Of a stretch of DNA of 64,000 nucleotides, positions 14,301 to 26,800 are shown piece by piece. The stretch lies in NCBI RefSeq assembly GCF_000004195.4, contig NC_030678.2, positions 135,471,047 through 135,535,046 of the forward strand, written 5' to 3'. The notes beneath the pieces were generated by a model. The model had not been told where the DNA came from and ran no database searches. It saw only the letters and a program-made list of their open reading frames with translations. The position numbers and the translations under genes were made by a program. This stretch comes from Xenopus tropicalis (taxonomy: Eukaryota > Chordata > Amphibia > Anura > Pipidae). Position 1 is the first letter of the stretch. Each line of letters opens with the position of its first letter.

Positions 14301-17300
14301 TGACTGTCTTCACTGTGTTCCATTGTATATCTAATGCCTTGGAAATTCTTTTGCACCCTTCTCCTGACTGATATCTTTTAACAATGAGATCCCTCTGATG
14401 CTTTGGAAGCTCTCTGTGGACCATGGCTTTTGCTGTGGGATGCGACTAAAAAAATGTCAGGAAAGACAACTAGAGCAGCTGAACTTTATTTGGGGTTAAT
14501 CAAAGGCACTTTAAATGATGGCAGGCGTATGTTGACTCCTATTTAACATGATTTTGAATGTGATTGCTTAATTCTGAACACAGCTACATCCCCAGTTAGA
14601 AGAGGGTGTGCACACTTATGCAACCACATTATTTTAGTTTTTGTTTTTTTTGTTTTCTTCCCTCCACCTAAAAGATTTCAGTTTGTTTTTCAATTGAGTG
14701 GTACAGTTTATAGGTCCCATTAAAGGTGAAAATGGTTCTGAAATTATTTATCTTTGTCTCATTTTTGTACAGCACAGGGGTGTGTAGACTTTTTATATCC
14801 ACTGTACATAAGGGATACTAAGGATTTATACACTTTTTAAAAACATTTTCACTGGATTTGTTTTGTTTTGTTTTAAAGGTTTTTTGTAACTTTGATCCAG
14901 AGACATTTCTGGGGCTGCTGCCACCCCCACCCACCCTGCGCTTACCTCTTTGGCATTGCAGCAGGTCAAGGAGGGCCCTATTGCTAGTGCAGAGGAGGAT
15001 ATTGAGCTTTTTGTCACCCCTGGTAACTGGCCACTCTCAATGTTCTCACCTTGCCTCATGGCAGGCACGGCCCTGTTTGGAGCACCATACATTAAGGCAG
15101 TGATCCCCAACCAGTGTCTCGGGAGCACCATGTTGCTCATCACCTACTTTGATATTGCCACCAGTGGCCTCAAAGTAGGTGCCCATTTGTACATTTTTGG
15201 CTTGGGGGTAAGTTTTACTCCAAGCAGAGCCTCCTGCAGGCCAACAGTCCACATGGGGCTACCAAATAGCCAATCACAGTCCCTTTTTCCCCAAAGAACA
15301 TTTTTCATGCTTGTGTGGCTGACCAACACTTTTTACATCAGAGTGTGGTTCACAAATAAAAAAGGTTGGGGTTTGGTTTTGGGGTTGCTTAAGGGCTACT
15401 AAAAAATATTTAAACATTAAGTAAACCCAATAGGACTGTGACAGTAAATATGAATGTATGCAGCTTAGTTATCATCAGGTTAAAGGTTATGATTTATCAT
15501 TACAGCCAAAAAGGTAATAGAATGCTTTGCTTAAAATGGATTCTATGGGAGATGGCCTTTCCATAATTTAGAAATTTAGATAACAGGTTTCAGATAAGAT
15601 ATCCCATACTTGTATCTGATCTACTGAAGCAGCGGTTATCACTCTCTGACAAAACCAATGACTGCTAATAGAAACCTTGCTGGAACCAAGTGCCGGTGCT
15701 AGGTTTACAAATAGTTGCTCTGTTAGCAGGCACACTGACTATATGTACAAAAATAACTAGACATTTCTATGCTCCTCTGAGGAGCAATAGAGTGGTTTCC
15801 TTCAGCCTGTTTGTATACAGGCACATATGTCAGCAATTAAACCAAAACCACTGGCATGTCAAGCTTCTAATAAATAAATATATACCCAAATGGTCTTATA
15901 GCATATGTTTCTCCTTGCTGCAAAGTCGAGGGAATTCAGTGTAGGCAAGGGCACAGACATGTACTGAAGGGTTGGCTGTATAGTGCAAAGAATGGGGACA
16001 CAGGTTTGCAAACTTAAGTGCGGCAAAATCTTGGTGCAATATCAGCTATCTAAACTGTAACTCTACATAGTGTTCTCACAGTGACCATCAGACAATCAAA
16101 GCCATCAATGCTATTTGGCCATAGATATCCATTAGAATGACCCAATCATTGTTCAGAAGTCTGTTGGCCAGCTGGGCTTATTCTCTAAGGTGTTTTTTTA
16201 TTCAGGCTAAATCCTAAGCTTTTCACCCTCAGTGTTTTTGGGGGGCAGAAACCACCTATAACCAGCAGTGGCAAAGTGCTTCTATTATAGCGAGTGACAA
16301 AGGTGATGCAAAGGTGATGTGCAAGTCATGAAAAACTCAACCCACATAGTACATAATCACTGCCAATCTTACTGTACACTACCATTTTCCTTTCACTTCA
16401 TTAGGAAATACTTGGCAGCCAGGGAACTAGCATTTTTCAATTTGAAAATGCTCTAGAGAATAACAGATTGAAATTTGCAACATCACATTACAAGAAGACA
16501 TTAACAAAGATTTGGGAAGCCCAGCCCAAGAATAACAGAGAAGCCCTAAAAGTGAAACAAATCCTGTTTTGTCAATAAATATATCAAGCAAGCATATAGC
16601 CTGATCTGTTATACCAATAGTTCTTTTCCTGTCACTTCCAGCTATTAATCTCATTAGGCTTTTCTATAAAGTTTCATGTAAACCTTGGCTGGGTAATCAG
16701 CAGCCTTCCACATTGCTGAACAATTCCCAGCACCCTGCCGTCAGCTGTCAACAGGATGCAGTTTAACAACACTGGATAGGTGCAGATCGGGTGCATTTTC
16801 AAGCCTGCAGCAAGCTTAGGCACAATGATCAGGTAAACCCTTAGGATGTCATTATAGACAGCAAGCTGGCATAATCTTGTCTCTGCAGAATCTAATTATT
16901 ATAGCATTCAACAAACAGCAATAATCACAACCTCATGGTGCAGGTATGTACTTAATCTAGCAGCAAACAGTAGGATTTGGGTTGAACTGCCATTGTATAA
17001 CTCCAAGCATTACTGCAATGCTCTTCCATTCACCTGGACCTTAGAGGAAACACATTATGACCTATGACATATATTCCTGGGCTTTTTGTAGGGAAACAGG
17101 TCTTGTTATTACGCAGATACAATATTTTCAAACAACAGAGCAGGGATCATTTACAACACATATACAAATCTGCAATTGTTCACCAACCCAAAGAAATCTA
17201 TGAACGATTAACAAATTTATGAAAGCAGCCGCAATAGTACTAGATAGTAACCAGAGTTGCTTGCTTCACATAGGGCCACCAGTGGTTTAGCTCTCTTGCT

Positions 17301-20300
17301 AATTCCTAGCTATGACTGAGCAACTCTGCACTGGAAACCTTTTTTCTGCCATCATGTTAATCTTTCACAGTGAAACATACTTTTAGTTTTGCCTCCTATA
17401 ACTGCAATGGCCAGAAAAAATGGATTTACCCTACATATGCTGATGTAACCGTGTTATACTGCAGTTTGTTCAGTAGAACATATCAGAAAGGTAACAAGAT
17501 TATGATTTGTTTAGAGACATTTTTCATCTTAAAAGTGGCCATATGGTGGCTGTAAAAAAGCTGCCTACTCAGCCCCTCCAGACCATGTTGGTAGCTAGAC
17601 CACTTACCCACATACTTTCCCCATCAAGTTAGACCTGCTCCCGACACAAGGCCACACCTGCCATGAGACAAAGCGAGAACCTTGCCTCAGGCATCAAGAA
17701 GCGGCCAGTTACCCAGGGCACCAAAAAGCTGCCTCTGGTAACTTTAAGAGCTGAATTTACATTTTCTAAATGGAAATATGGCTCTGCTAGTGCAGAGAGC
17801 CCAACAGTGGTCTCTGCATTAAGCAGCCCCACCTTGGCCCGTTCCCATGCCCACGGAGTGGAATTAAGGAAAGGCACATATTAAAACTATCTGTGGGTGA
17901 CATCACTTCCTGTCTCCATAACTTCACTTTTGGCTTGTGTGAAGCTTCAGCCCTTAAATCGGGGGTTCCTCCAACGTAAGCGTCACAGAAAGCAGACAAA
18001 GTTACAGAAACAGTAAGTGAGGTCACCCACAGATGCTTTTCATTGGAGTTCAGCAGATTTTACATTTTGTTTTCTCCAAATGGCTACCTGCAATTCACCC
18101 ACCTGCATCTAAAGGGGGCCTGCTGACCGCCCACATGGTCGGGACATAAGGAGCCCTACCGAGCCCCAACCACTTTGCAGGTATTCCACCAGTACTCAAC
18201 CTGCTGCAGGACTCAAGAGGCTGCCGGACCAATATCTGCCAAAAAATTGTCCATCTATCTATTGGGCAGGTTTGAAAATCCCATTTGACAAAGATCATGT
18301 GTGTGCATTGACGCTTTTATAAAGAAGATTATAAAGATAGCTTGAGTTTAATAATAAAAATAGGGTTAATTTTCCTTTTATGGTGATGGGCAGACATTTG
18401 TAGCCTAGAAAACTCAAAATACAGTCATTTGCACTACTCTTGTCATGTGAAGCAGAGCTGGAAAACTTGGTTTAAGTTAGCATTCCTTAAAGATCTGTGT
18501 GGTATCCAGAAGCAAAGACAAGCAGCAGATAATTTATATGTGTGTCCTAAAATAAAAGGCTTGTCGGAGCCGCACCCAGCTATCAGATGAGCATGAAATA
18601 TCTTTATATAACCAGCACAAGGGCTCTGGGAAAAAAAACTTCTACCGCTGCTTTGTTTTTTCCACCTATTCAAAAGTGCAGCGGATAAACTTTGTCCGAC
18701 AGTCCCTCTCTTACACTATAAAGGCCGATCAAATCAGAAGGGCAGGGCACAGGCCGATGCACAGGAAACAGGAAATCCATTATATTATGGACTAATCTGA
18801 GGGGGTAGTGTTGGCTTAGCACACAAAACCATGGGGAAAGGAAGAGCACAAATAACGTGCTGGGATTCCACCATTCCTAAAGAAAGAGACAAATCTGCCC
18901 ATTTTTTATCTTTTAGGTGAATCGAACCCCCACATTTACCTAAGCGTCATCTTCTGAATGAGGTCAGAGTTATGATGCAACCGGTGCTTGTAGGAGAGGA
19001 GATGTGATACAGCTGGCACAGCACAGAGCAGCCTGTTATGGCAACTAGGGGCTTCTAGCGGGGTTAATATCGCTGAATAAACATTTTAAAGTAAGCAAAT
19101 GGCCTGTGGGGAGCTCCCTTCATAACACCTCCTCATATCCCAGATTCCAAACTTATAACCCTTTCACATTCACCATGCAAGCAGAAGGACAGGTACAAAA
19201 GGTTCCATAGCTTGTGAGTCATATAACAGGCTGGTTTCCTATATTTTTACACCAGGGTTGAATATAGTTCACAGCAGGACTGCAAAAATGTTTTAAAGGG
19301 GAACGCCACCCAAACACAACTTAAGCTTATTGAAAAGAAAACATAATTTCAAGCAACTTTGCATTATACATCAATTTTAAACGAAAGCAGCCTTTTCATC
19401 ATTTTTAAATGTAATAATATGGTTTGGAACAGTTACTTAAGCCTAGCTCCCTATTCTTCTACTGATCTGACTACTTTGAGACTCAAAAAAAAAATGTAAC
19501 AGTAGTCAACTTCCCTCAGCCTGCCTTCAGCCTGCATCCTCCAAACCTCACAATTCCCTGCACATGTGATGTCAATAAGAAAAGGAACATCAAATGCAAT
19601 GCATTGTAGGTTATGTAGTTCCTGCCTAATGTCTGTAAGCTGTTAAATTGTTATAATCTGTAACATCAATGTTTTGGTCCCTTCTCCCCTGCCAGTATTT
19701 CAAATAATGCAGAAAAAGAACCATTTTGCAGCTGGATTTCAGCATATAAAATGTATTAGTTCTTTCTGAAGGGACAGATTACAGTGATAGGTATATTGGA
19801 TGTTTCTGTGTTGTGTGGGGCTGCGGCTCTTTAAAATGTTTTACATCAGAAGCTGGAGTTTCCCTTTAACAGTAAATGGCTGTTTAGGAAATATAAACAC
19901 TGCCCAGAATAATGTAATATATTGTAAAGGTTAAGGCATGCTGAGAGTTCAGCAACATCAGGAATATATTCTTTAAGCCATATTGCTTAAAATAACTTTC
20001 TCCCTATAACAATTCTCCCAATAATAATCCTACCTGATCTGCTTCCATGTTTTAGTAATTGGAGTTGAAAACAATAAACAGTAATTGCCAGCCCTGAACA
20101 AGTGCATCCTTGATAACAATGAAGTCAAAATTACACAATCTCTGTATGTAAAATAACAGCAACATGACTGATACAGTACTAGTAATCAGCACTGTCGTTG
20201 GTGAATTATTCTGCATCTATAATTCTATAATTTTTATTCAAGAAATTTTATCCAAGTGTGATTAGGTTTTGCTCAACTCCTATAGAAAATAGGGTTTACA

Positions 20301-22961
20301 GTGGGGCATCCTTATGGTTGGGTTTAGAATCAATTGATCACAAAAAAAAATGACTGGCCAGACGAGCATGGGGGTGCCATGGCCCTCCCCAGTTCTGAGG
20401 TGCATGACTTCAAGTGAATGATAAAAAGGGCTCACTTACATTCAAGTAGTTTGTATTTTCCACAATTAATAAATATTTTTGACTGATTTCCCTTTTCTCT
20501 GTAATAAAACAGTGCCTTTTTCTTGATGGTAACTAACCTGTACAAATACATGTTGGTGACAAAACAACCCTATTTTAGCTTTCCTAATGTTAAAAAGTTT
20601 TTTTTTACTTTTAACATATGGTGATTTACATGACACATTTTCAGAACTCATCTGAAAATCCCCATGTCCCTATCATTCCAGATAACAGATCCCATACTTG
20701 TACTGTACAAGAACTAGATGATCCAACTGGATATTCTGCATATATTTTATACAGAGAGAAGCATTTATATATTCCCTGCTCTCTTAGTAACAAATGGCCA
20801 GAACATATCAAGATGGCATCTCTATGTTGGCTTAAGAAAGTAGTAAAGACCTATTGATGTATATTTTAAACATATGTGAATGATACAATGCTCCCTTTCA
20901 CATAAGGGGCACACCCTGGGAAAATTCTCTCTCTAGTTACTAAAATAAAGGTGCATAGTTCCAGCATAAAAAGGATCTCATTCTGTAACTCTGTTTTTAT
21001 TATGGCGATGTCTAATCTGCATCCCTTCAACTACTGAACTGATGTCTGACAAGGGATTCTGGGAACTGCAGAGCAACAATAATTGTAAGGAATATTTAGA
21101 CAATCTATGTTTTAGTACATTTTAAGGCATTATCCAATCGTTTACAAATAAAGAAGTAGAAAAGAAAGCCTAGCAATTTGGATAATAACTTTGGATCTGG
21201 TCCTACATACAATATTGAATATTAAGGCCTGAGAGGAACAGCCAAATCAGGCTCAGAGGGGGGTCTGCCAATGCTTATTACAGTCCTTCCAGTTTAGTTT
21301 TCTATTCTAAAGCTTGCACTTTGGAGTGTTTTTTTTTTTTTTTTTTTTTTTTGCACCGGCCATAAGATAATAAACATGCACAGCTTCGAAAGTAGAGTTA
21401 AACGCTTAGGCTTATGGCACAAGGGGTTCACTTTAACAGACCACAAAAAGGGCCAGACTGACAGTGACAATACTTTTCAAATGAAGGTTGTAAAGGATAA
21501 AGTTGCCTCCTAGAACCAGCCAAGATGCCATAAAAGTCAACGGAAGGTGTATTTTCAGCATTCAAGCAAGTTGTATTTTTTCTTTTTTTCTTGTTTTTCC
21601 TTTTTGCTCCCAATCTCAACCCTTTCAAGATTTTTCAACAATATGAAAATATCCACAAAACACTATTACAGGAATAAATATGACCCTACAAGTGTTTTAT
21701 AAAGTGTCTAAAGAATCTAGGATTCTAAAGTGACATACCCATAATACCCCCTAAGGAACTACCTAAATGCATAGGGAACTACCTTACTTACTAAACAGAA
21801 AAAAAAACAGAATGCCTGATTATATTGTTTAGGAGTAGTAATGGACACAATTTTTGGGCAGGAATGGGTTTGAGGCAAATTTCTGTGTTTTTTGGGTTTT
21901 TTTCAATTTGCAAACCGGGACAGATTCGCTCATAACTATTTAGGAAAACATTGAAAATCTTGTTCAGCTTCTTGTTCTCCAATGACATCTTGCTCCAATC
22001 TTCCTGTTAACCCCCTTATTCATACTTCCAACTGCTGCTTTGAGGGGCTCCAATATGTATGGGGCTCAGGGCATTTCCCCTCTATTTGTACCCCACCAAA
22101 CACTGGTCAGCTGACTTCTGCTAGTTAATGTATCCAGACAAATTCCAAAGTTTTCCCATAATGAAGGAAGACTAGTTTAGTGGGTAGTATAGACAGATAT
22201 TGATGAGCACACTGCTTTAATATTGCTGGAATGCAGCACAAATGCATTTACACTAGTGCACACCCATGCTTATTTTCAAAATGCATTAGCAAGTTAATAT
22301 AACTCAGAATAGCAGAATATTAAACAAACACAATTTTGTTCCACTAAATTTTGATAGTATAGGCTTGCTAGCTAAATCAACATCAAGCACCTTTTTTAAT
22401 AGGTGAAAACTGGCTCAACTGAAATAAGGGGCAAACTGCTTGTTCCATTTTTATTGTGCTAATGCCACTTTGTGCATTCAGCCCCTTCAGTGCCATGAAG
22501 ATGAGCAGTGAACAGTAAGCACAGGTCCAGAGCGCTGAGCTTGAGTACAGACCACTAAACGAAACTGCTCTCCTAAAATCAAAGCATATAAATAAAAACT
22601 CATGGAGATGGCCTCCAAGTCACTTTTTTTCCTTATTTCCATCTTATTTAAACATCCTGTTTGAAATGTCTCTATTCATAATAATAAATAATAATAACAC
22701 ACATGACCAGACATAGCAGGAGAAAGATCTTGTTTAGAAAAAAAATGTGAGAGTGTTATGTTCCAAATGTAGAGATGCCAAGACAGGGAGGAGGTCAGGG
22801 CTCTTCATGAGAATCTGACTGTCCCAAGAGCAAATATGGTGAAAACATCACTTCAAAGAAGAGTACAATTTCCCATATAATGAAATAGTACATGAGTTAC
22901 TGATATATCCTGCTACTGAATTCACTGTGTCAAGCACAGATTTCTATTGTTACCATAAAAA

Positions 22962-23014
<53 letters not shown>

Positions 23015-23796
23015 CCAAAAATCGGCACTCACCAAACAAAAAACGCCAATGGCCGGGTGCTAACCATAAAATTGTATATAGTCTCGTAGAAAGCACTCCA
23101 GGGACATATAAAAATAAAAAAAATTTATTTAGACACAAATGTCTACGCGTTTCGATCCATACGGGATCGTCATCAGGACAATATCAGGAAGTGAGGTGTG
23201 TAGTTAAATAGTGACATGATCCAATCAGTGCATGCATACAATTGAACACAATTAACCCCTTGTGTACATATATAAAATGCCAAAAGTTAAAAAGCCATGA
23301 TATTTGGAGATTTTCTTATCTAGTCACTATGTCACTTTATATTATGTCACTTTATACTAAGTCACTTTATAACATGTCAATTGATTATGATATGTCACTT
23401 TTGAGATTTTTTATCTTTTTATTATGTCCTGTTTGTCACTTTATCACAATATTTACAGGTGTCTTATGACCTGAACGAATTAAATTTGATATTGTCCTGA
23501 TGACGATCCCGTATGGATCGAAACGCGTAGACATTTGTGTCTAAATAAATTTTTTTGATTTTTATAAGTCCCTGGAGTGCTTTCTACGAGAAGACAGGCA
23601 CTCACGTATAAGTAGGTCCAAGGGAGCCTGGGTGCAGTCCCAAAATAATAGATGGAGTAGCTGTAGAGAGAGTCCGCACTCACAGGTCTTAAGAAAATAT
23701 AGAAGTTTTATTCAAATCAACATCTAGTTGATGTTGATTTGAATAAAACTTCTATATTTTCTCAAGACCTGTGAGTGCGGACTCTCTCTACAGCTA

Positions 23797-23847
<51 letters not shown>

Positions 23848-26800
23848 ATACAAAATAAAGATAAGTCCTGCAACTCTCTGACTTGTGATGACCAGTATCC
23901 CAGAGGTTACCTGCTTTTTTTTTTTTTTTTTTTTTAACAGGTAATCTGCAGGACTCTAGCCTATAGATTAAAGGTGGCCATAATTAGGCAGATTTAATCT
24001 GCCGCTTCAGCCCCTTCAGACTGATCCTGCAGCTTACCTGCCCTGTAAGGGTCAGATATCAGTCAGGTAGGCAGATATCAGACCCTTACAGGGGCAGACC
24101 TGTGATCCCAATCTATACCCCCATCCCGCAGGTTTTAGCAGCGGCAAATACTCAGTATTGTCTATGGCAGGGTATCTTCTGGCGTCCAGTAGCAGTGAAA
24201 AAGTAACTGCTCCTAGTAGCTCCATGTGTCTTCACCCTAAACAGTTAAGGTGGCCATAAATAGGCAGATTTAAGCTGTGCTTCGACCCCTTCAGACTGAT
24301 CCAGCAGCTTGTCTGCCCCAGTAAGGGTCCGATATTGGCCTACATGACTGATAGCTGACCAAAAATCAGGTAGGTTTGATTTTCCCTTTGGATTATGGAC
24401 TACATCTGCACGTTGACGTAGTCCTCAATCTGACTGCTTGCATAGCAGCAATTATGATCCAATCGTTGGCCCAAGGGACAAATGATCAGATTAGCCCAAT
24501 ACTGCCCACCTTCAAGGCCAGCTCTGAGAACTATTAAAGAAAACATTAAATTTAAATTACCTGTTTCCAAACAGGGTTTGCAGTTAATATATGTATTTTA
24601 AAATTATTTAATAATTTATAATGGAATAGGTTACTCTGTCCAAAAAGTTTCTCGCATACTCATTTGAGTGAATACTGCCATACTGTAATGAGTTAAATCT
24701 CATCATAGGCTGCAGCAGAACGGTGTCCTTCAGTGATCAATGGCTATTTTACAAATGGTAAGATTCTAGATTTACTGTGTAAATATGCAGTTTCTGTCAC
24801 GACAGGAAAATCTTTTAACTTGGATTAAAGGCTACTCCATATGGGGCTAGGCAGCGCAGTGGCTCTGGGTACAGTCACAGGGTTAGGCTGATTCAAGCAT
24901 AGGGGCAACCTCCATTTATCTATAGACAGAGAATCATTCCTGTGTGGCATCAGCCTTAACATTCGCAACGGATAAACACCATTTAAAAAGGGCCACTATA
25001 CATAGAATATGGTCTTCACAAAATCACCTCCTTCTATTGAGATACAATTTTGTGATTCAGCAGCTTATTTGCCCCTATATGGGCACTAACAACAGGGCCT
25101 GCCCGACTAACATCTGGCCTGAAATTAGCTAGATCTCGATCGGGCAGGTTTGATTTTTAGTCGGATTGGGGACCATGCGGCCAAATTCGACTGTTTGGCC
25201 CTAGGGCCAAATTACCAAATTAGCCCGATACCACCTACCATAGGTGGGGATACCGGGAGATATCGCCAAGTGAGCGGATCTTAGCGTGTATGACCACCTT
25301 AAGCCTCCTTGTCTGTTTCACTCTCACTGAAAACATAAAAATCCCCTTGATAAAGAACTACATTAGTGTTTCTCATTCCTACATGTCTGCTTTTGCTGGT
25401 TTGGCTTATGTGATTTAAGGGTATCCCTTGGTATGTATATTAAAATGTAGGCAATTTTTCTGCACACTGTATAATGCTGATAAAGAATATACATATAAAT
25501 TTGTGCAAACATACCAAATGCTTTTATGGCTGTATTTATTATCTTATAGTGTGCATTGATATAAGGCTATTTACTCTTACTGTAACCCCAGCCACATTCC
25601 AATCAGCAGTGATGTAAATGTTTATAAGACATTCAGATAAGGGGGAAAAATACTACTTTATCTAGTGGCACAGTAGCTCTGATCCTGAGAATGTAAAAAG
25701 AATTCATGCCATAAAGCAAAATATGGTTTGTCTTTGCCAGAAAAGAAATGGAAATTACAGAGAGTATATCAATCACATAATCAATCACTTAATTTACTGC
25801 CCCAGTAGAGCTTACAGTATAAGGTCCCAAACACATTCACATGTACTATAGTCAATTTTAACCTGCCTAGAATTTTTTGGCGTGTGGGAGGGGATGCATG
25901 GGGATAACATACAAATGCCTTGCAAATTGTACCCTGGCTGGAATTGATACTAGGACCCTAGAGTTAAATGACAAGGAAAGGCAAAGTCACTTGGGGGTGC
26001 CAAAATGTTAGGCACCCCCAAGTGACTTTAATCGCTTACCTTGTACCCTGGGCTGGTGCCCCTGTTAGGAGAAAACAGCACCAGCCCAGGGTACCTGTGA
26101 GTGAGCGCTTCCTCCTTCCTGCCCCACGACAGGCGCATGCACAGTAGAGTGAAAAGCCGACTTCTCTGTTAAAGTTCGACTTTTTCATTCTACTGCGCAT
26201 GCGCGTGAGCGAACAGGAAGGAGGAAGCGTTGCAGGTACCCCGGGCTGGTGCTGTTCTCTCTGTACAGGAGCACCAGCCCGGGGTAAAAGGTATGCGATT
26301 CAATTCACTTGGGGGTGCCTAACATTCTGGCACCCCCAAGTGACTTTGCCTTTCCTTCTCCTTTAAAAGGCAGCAGTACTAAACATTGTAATGACCCCAT
26401 GTATGTATGTATGTATGTATGTATGTATAACTTTATTTATAAATCGCCACAAGGGTACGCAGCGCTGTACAGTCTTACAGAATACAAAATTACACACAGG
26501 GAGGACAAGTGATATAATAAATAAATACAATAAATACATATATGTATACATATATATATATAAGTGCCATGTGGTATGAGACACAGTAGGAAGGAGGTCC
26601 CTGCCCCGTAGAGCTTACAATCTGAGTGGTTGGGTAACATACAGGCACAAACTGGAAGGTAAGAGTGCATCAGGTATGGGCATTTGCCCTTAAGCGCAGG
26701 ACTGGGCAAAATAATGTCTTAGTGCTCCAGAAGGTAACAGCTGAGTTTTTTCTTAAAGAGAGTGGGTGAGTTTTCCCCACGGAGGGATTCAGGGATAGAG

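Noticed and set aside
14950..15402. 150-codon plus-strand frame
   Set aside because: It runs through two dispersed repeats (14926 and 15093) and resembles no protein.
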